A stretch of 64,000 nucleotides of DNA from Opisthorchis felineus. Its lineage: Eukaryota > Platyhelminthes > Trematoda > Opisthorchiida > Opisthorchiidae. Below are positions 48,818-61,305 of this stretch, piece by piece. The position numbers and the translations under genes are program-made. The notes below the pieces were generated by a model. It saw only the letters and a list, made by a program, of their open reading frames with translations. It was not told where the DNA came from and did not search any database. Within the stretch, counting starts at the first letter, position 1. Each line of letters begins with the position of its first letter. The stretch spans positions 86,325 through 150,324 of the forward strand of contig SJOL01004448.1 in assembly GCA_004794785.1 (NCBI GenBank), given 5' to 3'.

Positions 48818-51800
48818 TGACAGCCAAATATCCGACCTAATAATGTAATACTTAGGTGTGCACAACCGAAATTCATTTCTGGTTGAACAGCTTCTTCTTG
48901 CTTCCACTTTGTCAGGGCTACCGAAGGAGTTTTGCCAACTTTATTTGTAAGTGTGGTATTCAATTGGTAATAATTGATAGGGATAAGCGTGTTTCTTAAT
49001 AAAGCACCTGTACCGGTTTGCGTGTATTTCCCCATATCATCATTTTCGATGGTTCAAGATCACAATTCGCTGTGCATGTCAAGTGGCGGTATATATGTCA
49101 ATCCGGTATGCCTTTAGTCAGGAAGAATATGATGCGTCACTAGTAGTGCAATCGACAATGTAGTATGGGAAATCTCTCTTGGAAAAGTGCAGCAACGTGC
49201 GCACACGTTTGTGCTGATCCACGGAAATCAAAACTTCACCCATATCCTCAAGTGTCTCACTAGCTTTCTTTCAAAAATGGCTCAATTTTTGAACATCGTT
49301 TGCGTACACACAACAAAGATATTGTCACATGTCATGAGCTTCGTTCACGACATAGGTTTGCGCTGATATACGATGGAATATCGTGAAATTTACAAAGCAG
49401 ATGCTGTCAGTCAGACAAAGTGCGGTTAGTGGACTAACATTGAGTAGTGTTTCAACGTAGCGGAGTTCGTTGCGATCGACTGCATAAATTTGTTGGGAGA
49501 TATTCAGAGGAGAACTTATGCTATAGCTACTGCTGGGCACTTTAGTTTACGCCGTTGTCATTAGTCGTATGTGTACAAGGCACCATGCTACTTTTCGACA
49601 ATCCATACGTTAAGCGTGTTCTACGAATAATCGTTTCTACGCCGTTTCTATCTGCGGAAAGTTTTGTGCTGTTGACACAACACTGGAGGCATATGAATCC
49701 CCAAAAATCAAATGGTGAAATGTGAAAGATAACGGTAGCCAAAAATCCCACTTGTGTAACAAAATATACGTGCAGTTGACTCACATATTTGTAAAGCTGA
49801 AATTTACCAGAATCATTTACTATGGAGGCTGAATTGAATATGAAAGTGGAAAACGCTTTGCCGTACCTTTCCCTTACTTGCAGTGACCTCGAGATCGCAC
49901 AGGTACCACAAAAGTGGTGAAATCCCTTCACACTGAAAAGATTTTGAGGAGGCTACTTTGCTACGTGATGCAATAGAAGTGTTGAAAAATATTAATCAAT
50001 TTGCATCTTCCTTGCATTACTGCCAAGGTACATCCAATTATTTTCTTTTCATGCACATTGCTCTATGTCTCTTGCAGATTATGCCCCTTCATTTTCCCCC
50101 TCAGATGAGTTATTCCATACCGTAAATTATGATCCTTAATAAGGCCTCCTTATTATTTTATTATAACAAGTGGCTGGGACCACAATCGGGTTTTTAGTCA
50201 ACAATAGTCAACCCCTGTAGACCAGTGCATAATTGGCCGGCCACGAAGGAGCGACGGGTATGGAATCAAAGGCAGGGCGTTTGTGGCGGTTAAGAGACTC
50301 GGGAAAACTACCCGATAATCATGCAGAGTCCTGGAACATCCCACAAATTGGCCTAAGCATGAAACTATAACAATAAGCTTCGGTATGATCCATTGAATTT
50401 TCAAGTTTGAGTGAGATACCAAACATCCTCCGATATGTTACAATGACTGTACTCCTAGAAAACGCTAACTAACACACCGGCAAGGAAGCGGTGGATAGCA
50501 TGTTTGGAAGGTGATTAGTAGATGTCGAACAAAATTTACATTCTGCATTCCACTAAGAGTATGCAGCTCCTTTCAAGTGGCTCGCCCTTATCAATCACCA
50601 GGTCCCCTTGGAGGTAAAATTTAATTCCTGGCTTTTTGACGGCAGAACTTTGGGTGTCCCGATTTCGAACTAAATTCCTGAAATGAAAGTTGTCATGTCG
50701 TTTTAGTGTACGAGTTTTGACCAAAATAACTCATTCAATTCTAGCAGCAACTACGCTACAAAATATGTCACCAATCACTATGAGGCCCGATAGTTTAATC
50801 CAAGCAATTTTTCGCTGACGCTAAATGGGCCACGATCTCGCAAGTATCGTTCCAATTGTGCCCACATTTTTCCACCACATAATAATTAAGAGAACATGGC
50901 ATACAGATAACCCGCAGTCTGCGTAATTTTGAGCAAATGATAGCTACTCTCATTTTGTTTCCGACTATGAAGAAATGCCGTACCACCTTTCCAAAGATGA
51001 CTTCATTTCATAATCAAGCTTGAAACTTTTAAACAGTTTGCTCTCATGTTAGGTCAAACTGCTGCATCACGCTTTGGCATGTACTACGGGGTGCCATTAA
51101 AACAAAAACGGTTGTCATCCTCAGAAATTTCGCTCCAAAACGCTAAAAGGAATCACGGTCCTCTGCAAAAGCGGCGTTTTGACGTCAGAATGCACAATTA
51201 TGCTTTTACTGTGGTGACTTTGAAAAAAAGAAGTCGTAACAATTTGATGTGCTGCTTTCGTAATGGCTCCTGTTTGCACAACGATTTACAGAGAAAATGA
51301 AATAAACTGGGGCAACAGGACACACCTGCCGTACCCGTCTGTCGATCCTAAACTTGATCGAAGCAGACACGTTAAAAGCTTTCGTGATGTTCACTTACTT
51401 ATCAAGATAGCTAGGATTTTATACAGCTATCCAGAATGTGTCTATGCCAGATGAGTCAGTAGATTTGGTGAACTTCAAAAACGGTCGGTGATATTTGTAG
51501 TACGTTTTTGCTGCAACATCAGATCAGTCGTAATTTGAATGCTCCGACGTTCATAATGTTGGATAATAAATAAGTAAGCAATATAATAGACATTTTCGCA
51601 TACCCGACGAGCAGGGATGCTGACTGCACGGACGTTTTCCGCTTTCTGTCGACCATTGTTTTATTTACAATTAACTCGTGTATTCTTACATCATGGCGTA
51701 GTAGGCTTAGAAGGTCATTCTTCGTGCCAGTCCTTCCAGCTTCAGTAATACCTCTGTTGACTTGCCTAATCCTAAGGATCACAAAATTTCAGATGTTTTA

Positions 51801-53031
51801 TGGCGATCTACATTTGCCCTGCTCTAGGTAAGTCGGCTAGGTGTGGCTTCATATGTCTGCATCTGAGATTAGCACAACCAAGCCGGGTGAAAGCTGCAGA
51901 AAAGTGATATTTTTAAGCAATCAGAAGATGGTCGAGCTAATCGTGTATGTTCGCCAGTTTATCCTCCAAAAACCGAAGATACTGAGTGCCCGGTCTACAA
52001 AATACTTCTCTCCCAATTAAACATTCATTTCGACAACAAAAATGAGCACACTTTTGGAGCCCTCCATATCTTTTTGTCCACCGTCCTTTAGTAGCATTCT
52101 TCGAGTGTTTCGGAATTTTATGGTTAGTCCTTTTGTGCTGCTAGTAGGTTGCTGTATCTAATGAGCTTGGATTGGTACTGAACACAATGAGGATGATGAA
52201 CAAAATGCACCAATTCTCATCAGACGAGGTTCTTCTTCGACCTTGCCTGAGTTTAATATATTCCAAGGCCTTTGTTGATTGAACCATTCCGGTTTGAGCC
52301 TGCCGGCGCTCTTGTGCGAGCTGGACATGATTATTCAACAGACTTGAGCTGGTGCTTGACAAAATTTATGGGGTGTTTCTTTCGTCACTCAACCTGAATG
52401 AGTTTCCGCCTGCTTCAAAAATGGTACGCACTAGAATGTGACCCGTATTGGGGCCAACCTCAAGCACTTCAAAGTGGTCAATACCTCATCGGGTTCTCTG
52501 CGCGAATTTCGCTTGTCGGTTGACCCCATTTTAAAAACAATATATTTCTCACTTCAGACCCAGATATTGTTATCAAAGTTTCCTACGAAGCACATATCCT
52601 GGGTAAAATCCTAACTTTTTTGAATAATTCGGCTCCAATATGCAGGTTCCCAATTCTTTACCAGCACGTGCATTGGGATCATCCAGTAAAAGCAGTGTAC
52701 ACACCTGGTAAAGACCAACAATCTGTGGCAGAATTTCTCTTTTTACTTTCCTGGCTGTACTGCTGTATATACATAAGCACCAACTAATTTTAAAAAAAAC
52801 CTTGTCTTTGACATCCCAGATTGATTGGTCATCTTTAGCAAATTAAAGCAGCCTGTCTTATCTGTTATCCTCTGGTTCATTTAATCTGCAACTGCAAATA
52901 TGCTACCACATTCCTATCAATTTTTTGCTGTTTTTCCACGGCTGTTTATAGTATGACCAGAGGTTATCGTGATCATCCAGCCGAAACTCACGAAGTCGAA
53001 CGAGGTTAATCCTGTATAGCTTGAATTCTGT
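48053..53031. other. Unannotated DNA
   Basis: Apart from the TA microsatellite at 48779-48816, nothing was recognised. Frames up to 129 codons (49542-49931, minus) occur at the rate expected by chance. 52.8-53.0 kb is T-rich. Confidence 0.5.
48779..48816. repeat. (TA)19 microsatellite
   Basis: A perfect 38-nt TA run is flanked by GGCCTTGCGC and CTGACAGCC. It produces the YI-repeat seen in two minus-strand frames, which are therefore not genes. Confidence 0.99.
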
Positions 53032-53290
53032 TGTAACGGGGGTAGCTCACACTTTTGACCGGTCTTATTTCCCCAGATAGGGAGACTCCTCCCATCACAG
53101 ATTCGCGTATGTATAAAATGGGCCCTTTCTCTCTTTTAGTCACGGGTTTTATGTTGGTTGGTACTAGCAATAGTTCCTAGCTTAGCACCACCACACTCTA
53201 TTTCTTCACCATACTGGAGAGTGTGCCACCTGACTCCCTGAAAATTTTGGTGATCTTTTCTTATAGGCGAATTTGTAACCCGTCCTTCCA
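53032..53290 (+). mobile_element. Possible solo LTR of a gypsy-type element
   Basis: The stretch begins TGTAACGGGGGTAG. A similar TGTTACGGGG lies 0.55 kb upstream of the gypsy gag at 61.87 kb. It contains a TATA-like TGTATAAAATGG at 53109-53120, pyrimidine-rich sequence after it, and a T-rich stretch before TTTGTAACCC. No gag or pol flanks it, hence a solo LTR. The 3' edge and any target-site duplication are unclear, and the match to the other LTR is limited to the first ten or so bases. Confidence 0.25.
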
Positions 53291-54339
53291 TGTAGGATAT
53301 CAGAATTGTTGTACTGCTGGTGTGTATTTTGCTGTTCTTACAGACCTTTCACTCAATCAATATAACCCGACAGAGAAAGAGCTTTGAACTAAAAACCGCC
53401 ATAGTACGGAGACTTACTACCGTATGCCGTATTTAAAACCCAGTGAAGTGCGATTTAGTCACTGTTTGTGGCAGGACGACCGCAGCACCGAATCTTGAAT
53501 TCTGTGATCACTTTAAGTCAGGATCAAGCAATAGTACATATTTACATCTGTGTGGTACGTACTGTGGATTATTATATGCAATTTTTCTGTGTAAGCATTA
53601 TATGAATAAGTTGGAAATTCGGCAGCTAGCTTTCCCCGTGTTTACGGTGTTTCTGTTTTGTTGTATTTTGGTCGTTTGGCTTTTGAGGGCTGATCCGGCG
53701 GTTATACTCCTTGCGCATTGCATTAGGTTAACAGCGGCACATCCATAAGAGCAATGTGAAAGGACAAATGTGTGGGGCTATCCCGCATTTGAAACAATTT
53801 TGACAACTCAATCCGCCTCGGATGTTGGACAACCATATGAATCACTTAAATATTCTCTTATGTGGTTCAGTTTGCTGTTCGCTTCCCATTCGATACCACT
53901 TGTACGATTTTCCTAGTAAGAGTCACTGTGTCAACTCAACGGCTGCCTTTGATTCACATCACAGGCCGCTCCCCGAACATAATATGAGAGCGATATTTGG
54001 CTTTTGTGTTTTTTATTTAGCAGGGCTTCGTTAGGCTTACGGTAGAACAGAAATGTTACAACTAAAGGTACTTATTAGAGTTAGGCATTTTTGATACGAC
54101 TTGTGACAATTCAGTTCGAATTTTGGAGGAATAGCTGGACAGAATTGTGTTTTGTACAAAAATGACTAGGGCAGGAGATATGACACCAGCATGTAGACAA
54201 ACATTCAAACGTCGAAACAAGTGGCCACTGTCAAACCGACCACCCTGAAATAGTGTGACATACTTAACTAAATGGCAGCCTGCTCTATTTCAGGAAAACC
54301 AGAAAAATTCCATCGGGAAAGAAGCAATGTGGACTAGAT
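53291..54339. other. Unannotated DNA
   Basis: Short plus-strand frames at 53443-53748 and 53822-54034 lack domains. Sequence just before 54340 may be degraded 5' sequence of the LINE that follows. Confidence 0.45.
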
Positions 54340-55440
54340 CTTTACTATCTGTCAAATGCTGAGGCGAATGCAAACGTGTAGGAGCCTCACAATCTTTGTG
54401 TTCTTTGAGCTGAAGAGTGCTTTCAATTTTATTGACCGGCTAGTCCTTCTCAGCGCGCTTGCGCAACAGAAGTCCATGAATAACATGCGCTGCTGGCATT
54501 TACGCATTTTTGTGTTTGTGCAAATGTATAGGGAGTTCTTCAAAAGCCATCCCACAAACAGTGGCATCCGAAAAATCTTATCTCATTCCAGTTTTGTTTA
54601 ATTCTTTGATTAAGGAGATAATGGGGCGAAAATTGGAAGGTGTCCCGACCCTCCAGATCTGTCCGAATGAGCACTTTGTCAACCCGGAGTATGCAGATGA
54701 CAATTTCTTGTCTTCAAAAAGGTGAAGAAATATCATGCCATATTAGAAAAGCTAACCTAGGTTGGTCAGTCCTTTGTCACTTGACTCTCGATTTGGACAT
54801 CATTCTGAGAATAAAGGAAGTGACACTGTAGGTCGTGGATCGGTATACGACAGTAGTGTTGCAGACAAATTAGACGCACAAACTTCGAAAGCTAGAAACA
54901 CGTTTGCCAGTTTGCGTCACTGGTGGGATAAAAAGGGCATTCTACTGGGTCTCAAAGGTCGTGGTCATCAGACTACATTGCAGGCTGTATTGTTGATGGC
55001 TGCTTGAATGGACCACTTTGGGCAGCTAATCTGACACTTGTTCGGGTCCCTGACGTTCAAAATCTTGGATCCATAGCTGTTATTGTCAAGAACCCACGAA
55101 TTCGCGAAGAATTGATAAGGCGATAGAAGCAGAAGGTAAGCTTTTCAAAGAGTTCATTGTACATTGTGCGCCAAAATGGTTGGGTCATGTGCTACGCATG
55201 CTAAATTACCGCGAGCGCTGCTCTGCTTGACTTATTTAGAGTAGCAGAAAATTAGCAGTGGTCAGAAGTTGGCAGCGCAAAAAGGATGAAGCATGTTTTG
55301 AAACGTTTGTGCGCAGTTGGCGCTGTTAACCTTCTAGGAGGGGATCCATGTCTCCAATGCTGAAGACATTGAACGGTAAGGCAACCTGAAGGTGTCAATA
55401 AATTGGTGTTATCAGTTTGTCGTGCTATCCAGATTGTCCT
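54340..55440 (+). pseudogene. LINE (non-LTR) reverse transcriptase and C-terminal fragment
   Basis: Successive pieces in different frames follow the order of a LINE ORF2. Motif A is FVFFELKSAFNFID (54386-54439 region), with the catalytic Asp replaced by Glu. SHPTNSGIRK stands at the position of the template-grip motif (about 54541-54573). The catalytic YADD box is intact at 54690-54701, preceded by ICPNEHF. Then come KARNTFASLRHWWDKKG and LGLKGR (about 54885-54960), as in the thumb region. WLGHVLRMLNYRERCS (55177-55224) follows, the C-terminal motif common in flatworm LINEs. At least four frameshifts and several stops separate these pieces. The endonuclease and the first RT motifs are missing, consistent with a 5'-truncated old insertion. 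The clade is not resolved. Confidence 0.85.
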
Positions 55441-57676
55441 ACTACGTTCTGGTGGCGGAGAAATGTTGGATGTTTTTTAGGCTAAATCTAAGACCGGGTT
55501 CTTTCTTTCTGCTGCAAGGCGTTTTTAAAATAAATTTGCATGGTGTTGTGGCACTGAAATATGGTTTTATCAACTGGTGCTGTTCTCAGCGATGATGACC
55601 ACTTTAAGCATCTTAACACGTGTGGGATGAAGTCATGAAAATACTGAAAATTCAACTGTTTATGGAATTTCAACTTTTTTAAATGATAGAGTTTCCTTGA
55701 AGATATCAACCCTCCATTCATTCTACCTAAAAATTTTTCAGCTGGATTAATCAACCAACTCGTCTTACCTGTATAAATAGAAAAAGGCTGCATGTCCAGT
55801 CAAAGTTCATGCATCAGACAGGGCGTCGTGAACACTGTGGCCCTACAGCAGTGCTTGTTGCACCTCGCGAGAAACGTCAAAGGATTTTGTTAGAGCAGAA
55901 CGACATTAAGAAACCTCTCTATCTGGCAGGGCACTCAAACATTGTCCCTGCTGCTGCTTCATTAGCATCCGCCATCTAAAAGCTATCTTGTATGTGACGA
56001 AATACTTTAAGTGAGATAATCTCATATATGTTGATTGGTCGTAGGAATAAAAAAGGACCAAAGATGCGGCCATATGTTTTTCACAATCCAAAAATAGCGT
56101 GTTGTTTATTTACTAGTGGTATATAGATGAGATTTAGAAAAATCGGACAAGCTGTAAACGCATTTCTCTGACGTATTGATTTTAAAATTTTTTGAGTATC
56201 AAAAAGAAGCATTTTAGATTTAAACATAACGAAGGGCTGAGCAATTTCAGAGGGGAAGTCCAAACGAGAAGCTAAGTTCAATTAATGTCATCTCTGACCA
56301 AAAAAGGGCGATAATTTGTTGGTGGATTCCCTACCCAATTAGACGGCATCCGTTCTGTGTCTGTTGAAAAGGGCACTCACATTTACGCTGATTGCAACTG
56401 TCCTCTGACAAAAGGAGTCGCCTAATGGGGCGGGTTTTCCGGTCTATAGGCTTTGTTTTACGAGTATATTCCGGGGGATTTTCTGAGAAAATGCACGAAG
56501 GGACTCAAAATGTCAGGTCACCATCAATTATTGGTTTATATCTTGCCAGTGTTAAACGTGGAGCATTGAACAGTGGAATTAACTCGCAGCGTTCTACCTA
56601 AGAATGACCAACGAAGCCCAAACGCGGGATAAGGAAGGTTCCAGTTAAAAAAACTATTTTTGATACCGCGATCAATTGATTAACTTCTCTCATCACAGCC
56701 TTCGAAAACAGAAGCGATATTCATTGCAACCTCACTGCAACATTGCTTTACAATATGTACCAATTACTCTTCAACAGACACTGTGAAGCGACACTTACCA
56801 AGGCAAATAACCAAAATGTTCAATTTCACCATACTGCGATGCATGATTTTTAGAGACTTTGGTTGCCTGCTTCCTTGAATGTTGTACCTATTTATAGCTC
56901 ATTCGTGCGAAACTACTCGATGCAGCCTGAGAATACTAACACTACACATATGTGCACGCACTTGCAGCGGCACAGGTCTCAGCAAAACAGGGCTGGTTTA
57001 AAAAAGCGCTTTCGATTTGCATTCCACTGTGGGTGAACAGTTAGCCATAGTAATAGACGCAGTTGGCTTACAAAAATGTTCGAGCGCTCTCACACATAAA
57101 TATCATGCTTGGCAAAAAATCGATCATCAGAGCACTGCACATTCCAACGCAATTCAGTGTATGCTTTAGTTAACTAGATCTTGTGATGGGCTTGACAGGA
57201 CCACTGAAACACGTGCGCGGTCAAAGTGGCCTTGGATAATTGGGCTTCAAGAGGACGTATTTAAAAATCTTCTAATTCTGAGGGTGCTGGCTGATTTCCT
57301 GGAGACAGTGAAGGGGTTTGTTTAAAAGACAGGCATATACTTTGGTGAGTAGATTGGATCATGATGTGTTTCGTGTCCGGCGGCCATATCGCCATAAAAA
57401 ATAAAGGAAGATCAAATGAATTATCACGATAAGGAAGTAATTATGTGTCGGTAGTACAAATAAGTTCGCTCAATTTCATTTTCCTAGTACATGTCTACAT
57501 TGAAAATAGCCCAGATAACTAAATCCCTCAAACCATGATTTACCAGTCAGTATCCCATATGGTACCCGAGTATATATAACAGGCAAGCCGTGAATAAGGA
57601 AAGTGACGAAAAGACAACCTGCTCATATTTCTTCTTAAGTTTCCGGACTTTGTCACGAAAGCAACAAAGAAATTAC
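55441..57676. other. Unannotated DNA
   Basis: No gene or element was recognised. Frames on both strands are below 105 codons and without domains. Confidence 0.5.
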
Positions 57677-57855
57677 CAGTTACACTTTCAAGGATTTCCA
57701 TGTATTGTTGCTGTGAGAAAACAACCACACTTGACTTGCGAGTAGTCTGCAAGTGAAAAGTAATGCTGTTGTCATTCACTTCTGGGTCGAAGGTGTGCCA
57801 AGTATAAAGAATTTTGTGCAAATCGGGGGAGCGGATGGTACCTAAATATCTTCGC
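57677..57855 (-). CDS. Candidate internal exon, unknown product
   Basis: On the minus strand GCAATTATTAG precedes an open stretch encoding GTIRSPDLHKILYTWHTF and, further on, VVVFSQQQYMEILESV, followed by the donor-like GTAATT. Phase is 2 at the start and 1 at the end. Codon-like composition is the main support. The acceptor pyrimidine tract is weak, no neighbouring exon was found, and the frame stays open past both splice motifs, so this could be a chance frame. Confidence 0.22.
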
Positions 57856-58206
57856 CTAATAATTGCAAACAAATTCACCAAATTAGTCTTTGTTTCCATA
57901 GCGTTTTGTGATACAAGTTGGTTTTAGAATAGAGAGAGCCCTAGGAAGTGGATATATCTCGCACAATGGGATTTATTTTTGCCGATGGTTGGTCAATATG
58001 GATGATTCCCTTTGTAATCAGGTTTGGCCCGAAACAAGACGGGTCGCCGCCGTGGCAAGTTGTTCGTTAGGCTTATGATACGGTATAGCTGCTCTTTCCA
58101 AACAGTCCAGTTTTTCCACTCAACCAACGGATCTTATGTCTGGATTCAATCCACACTCTTTCCTTCGTTCATGCGGCTGTTCAGCCGACCCATTTTTTTT
58201 TCTCAG

Positions 58207-58363
58207 GGGCAGTTGTGTTTGGTAAACAATAAGCACGCTCCGCTTGCTTATCTAATTCACAAACAAAATAAATACACCGTTGTATTATATGATGTTTCCA
58301 ACAATCATTTGGGCCACGTTGAGCTACGCGCAAAACCTCGCAACCCAAATGGTTCAAATGGAG
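58207..58363 (+). CDS. Candidate internal exon of an unknown host gene
   Basis: A very strong acceptor (CCATTTTTTTTTCTCAG) precedes a frame in phase 0 encoding about 52 residues that start GQLCLVNNKHAPLAYLIHKQ and include LYDVSNNHLGHVELRAKPRN. It ends at a donor (AATGGAG then GTTAAT) in phase 1. Two downstream segments, at 58759 and 59600, begin in the matching phase. I do not recognise the protein. The donor is weaker than the acceptor. The minus-strand candidate at 57.7 kb would belong to a different gene. Confidence 0.4.
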
Positions 58364-58758
58364 GTTAATAAAAAATGCGGTTCTACGACTATACTAATAA
58401 AATAATATGTGTGTGCAAACCTCAAATCGCGGGGTTACACCGGCTTCTATACACCGGTTTAGGAAACGCTAATTCCCAACGGAATCCGAAAGTCCACATC
58501 GACTCGTGGCAAGGTAACCACAAGATAGCGGAACCCACTTTTTGATTTAAACAACACATGCTTTGACAATGTTCAAGAGCCGTTTATGTTCAGGTCAAAA
58601 ACAAAAAAGCGGAAAACCGAAACAGCAAAACGGGAAGTCGCGTTGTACACAAACAGAATGGACAAAAGAATTAACACTCATGGTTAATCTTGTCTGTTTG
58701 TAGAATGGCGCTAGGGAACACATCATACATATATTTGAGTGCTTGTGTCTTGTTGCAG

Positions 58759-58814
58759 GAATGTTGACAAAGAAGTTAATTCCGGATTACAAACCAGAGA
58801 TTGCTTTTTCCTGA
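58759..58814 (+). CDS. Candidate alternative terminal exon
   Basis: The acceptor CTTGTGTCTTGTTGCAG is strong. Read in the phase set by the exon at 58207-58363, it encodes G, then MLTKKLIPDYKPEIAFS, and a TGA stop at 58812-58814. No AATAAA follows closely; ATTAAA occurs at about 59169. If skipped, the next compatible acceptor is at 59600. Two other frames are open here for longer but do not match the upstream phase. Confidence 0.28.
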
Positions 58815-59599
58815 CTCCTACCTACTTGAGAATTGGCACCATCATCAGGATTCTGGGAACGTTTGTTCCCGGGGTAATATATGTTTTCAAAATGTATCAT
58901 CCACGTCATTTGGCAACCACCGGAAATGGTTTATTGTGCGTAGTAAATGTGAGCGTAATTACACGAGCTGTTTCGTCATAGGCCCAAAAAGGTAGTGCAG
59001 GAGGGTACAAGATGTCACCGGTCATTCGGAAGATCTCATGTTACTAAAAATATACTAAACATTTCATTTGTTTCTGGTAAGTAAAAAAACAATGCCCACT
59101 AATACGCTGCACAGCAAAAAATTGCCAGTTTCCTTTTAACCCTCTTCAGGAGTACTGACGAGAACGCCTATTAAACATCTATCTTGTAAACTCACATCCC
59201 AAGATACGTCTGGATATGCGGCGTCAAGATAAATATTATCATCTTGGTTGCCGTGTCGTGCTGTTTGTTGCTGGAAAATTGGCTTCTCATTCACTGGCTG
59301 TTCCACACAGAACGATGACCCATCAATGAATCAGTTGCCGTAAATTTCAAGTGTACCAACAAGCTACTTTCCTAACACCATGTACGTGTTGAACTACGCA
59401 ACAGTGTTCGATCTTTATAAAACGCAAGCCGAGCAGCATGGATGAATCCTGGGGGAACACACAAAAAATTGAAGTGCGATCGGTTATTTTTGGGCCACGT
59501 TATCAGTTTAGATGTGCAGAAGATCTATGGTGGTCTCCAAACAGGAGGAAACGCTTTTTCAGTACCAAATCAAATGTCGTGTGCATAGTCTGCTGACAG

Positions 59600-59740
59600 T
59601 AAGATCTAGGAAGAAAAACGAAGTGAAGGTGATAATATATCAAGTACGCCTGACATTTCATGAAGCAGACTACTCAGAAGTTTGCCGAAATCTCCGCAAC
59701 TGCCCAGATCGGTTTTTCTCTCACACAATCGGCTCACCAG
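59600..59740 (+). CDS. Candidate internal exon, phase-compatible with 58207-58363
   Basis: GTCTGCTGACAG precedes 141 nt in phase 1-1 encoding a Lys/Arg- and Cys-containing stretch (RKKNEVKVIIYQVRL, then FHEADYSEVCRNLRNC), ending at the donor CACCAG, GTAGGC. The acceptor is only moderate. No later exon was found before the gypsy element at 61.3 kb. It could be an alternative to the short terminal exon at 58759-58814 or a chance frame. Confidence 0.28.
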
Positions 59741-59830
59741 GTAGGCGCAGCCCCGAGCTTCCATCAACCTTGTTTCGTGTTTGAACCCAAATAGGACGAA
59801 ATTATCAAGACACACGAGCTTACACACCAA
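59741..59830 (+). mobile_element. Probable third SINE relic with hammerhead segment (copy C)
   Basis: CCTTG and TTTCGTG (59773-59779) parallel the CCTTGGAG and CTTCGTG of copy B. The next bases contain a strong hammerhead half-core (see the ncRNA entry). The intervening part that carries GCGCAATGCTGATG in copy B is missing here. No A or B box is visible. The call depends on the hammerhead match. Confidence 0.35.
59773..59802 (+). ncRNA. Partial hammerhead ribozyme core, copy C
   Basis: CCCAAATAGGACGAAAT at 59786-59802 is identical to the stem II loop, 3' strand and GAAA box of the Schistosoma hammerhead as I remember it. The 5' box is destroyed: where CTGATGAGT is expected the sequence reads GTGTTTGAA. 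Stem II retains only the two CC/GG pairs. It is a catalytically dead fragment. Confidence 0.45.
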
Positions 59831-61305
59831 TCTGTTTTTCACTAGAGAATGAAGTAAATGTCAACTGAATGTCTTCTTTGTGCAAGTGCTACACAAAGAC
59901 CGCCTCATTTTAGTTGGTTTTGAAAAGGCGAGTTGGCCCCATAACTGGTTAACTCGTAAAGTTTACAATGAATCTAAATATTTGAGAGATAGTTCTAGTT
60001 CAATATTAGACGGGGTTTTACCTGTCACTTAGTGGGCTATCTTAGGTTTTGTGCATTTGCGTGACATTTCTAGCAGCAAAACGTTGGCGTCGTATTCGAA
60101 ATACGTTTGATTGCACTGTGTCAGAAAGTATTAGAGCTAGTTAGTGGCATTCAATGGATGACACGGAAGCATCTGGCCAGATTATTTTGGACCAAGTGAA
60201 CCTCCGCGAGTATACATTTGGGGAACTACTGGTGGAAAACAGTAACACAGTATTACGCGAAGTTTGTTGAAAGGCTTTTGTTGGCCAAGTACTAGATTTT
60301 TCTTTTATTTCGCTCCTCAGAACGTGTTGTCCTTGAAATTCCCCCAATCAAGTTTACCTTGCGGACAAATTTTAAGCGGCCAGACTGTCACTTCCACACG
60401 TGAGTAAAGTTAACGGGGGATTCAAAGCAATAACGGCTGAGTCGCTTGTTCATGCTAACAACATTGATGGAAACTCCGGATCCAGGTCGATTCACTGAGA
60501 TCAAGTAGAGCAAAGCCGGTGGTGGAATGTCGGAGAATTCTCAGCAACCTGAGTAGTAGAATCGGACTGAAAATACCATATTAGTATCCCGAAGGGAGTT
60601 TCAGTCAAACCTTGGGACGCCGATGGACAACAGGTTTATTTGATGAATATTCCAAATGCATCTTCTATCGATTGAATTTTGTGCATGTATAGTGATAGCT
60701 TACTGCTCCGTAGATAGATATTGGATTTTATCACATTTGATTCCTTTTTGGTGCAGCTTGAGGACTAATGAGCGCATTGACGAGGAACAAGTTTCTCAGC
60801 TATCAATCCACCAGAGATTTTTTCCATAAAATATTGGACAAGTGATACAAGGCTGAAATGCAAATTCAGCGTATTTGAATATCAAAAACATCAATGTAGT
60901 TACGGATGGGGAAATCGTGGATATACCGCACGGGATGTGTTTGGATGCACCAGGCAATAACGGCCTTGATGGCACTTTAAACAGCTCTCCGACTTCACTA
61001 ACAAAATCCAAAAATAGGACGGACTATTAGTCAGTTGATTGAACTGGCCCTCTTCCAAGATCCAGCTTCGCGGCACACAGTCACATTCTAACTGTAGGAC
61101 TGCATTCTACGCAAGATCAGGCCATAAAATATCACCATGCATCGCCATGCCATTACGTAACATGCAGTTGCAACAACAATAGATAATTTTTTTGGGGACT
61201 TAGGACTCCATGGTGGATGTGGAAGTTCATATATGGTCCCACATGTGAATCCAGTAGTTTTCTTGGGCCTGTATAGGTACTTGGGCCGCACTGTTATCAA
61301 ATCAT
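59831..61305. other. Unannotated DNA
   Basis: No gene or element was recognised. Minus-strand frames at 60141-60347, 60796-61011 and 61088-61300 lack domains. Confidence 0.5.

Noticed and set aside
48656..49035. Minus-strand frames containing a Tyr-Ile repeat
   Set aside because: The repeat is the translation of the (TA)19 microsatellite.
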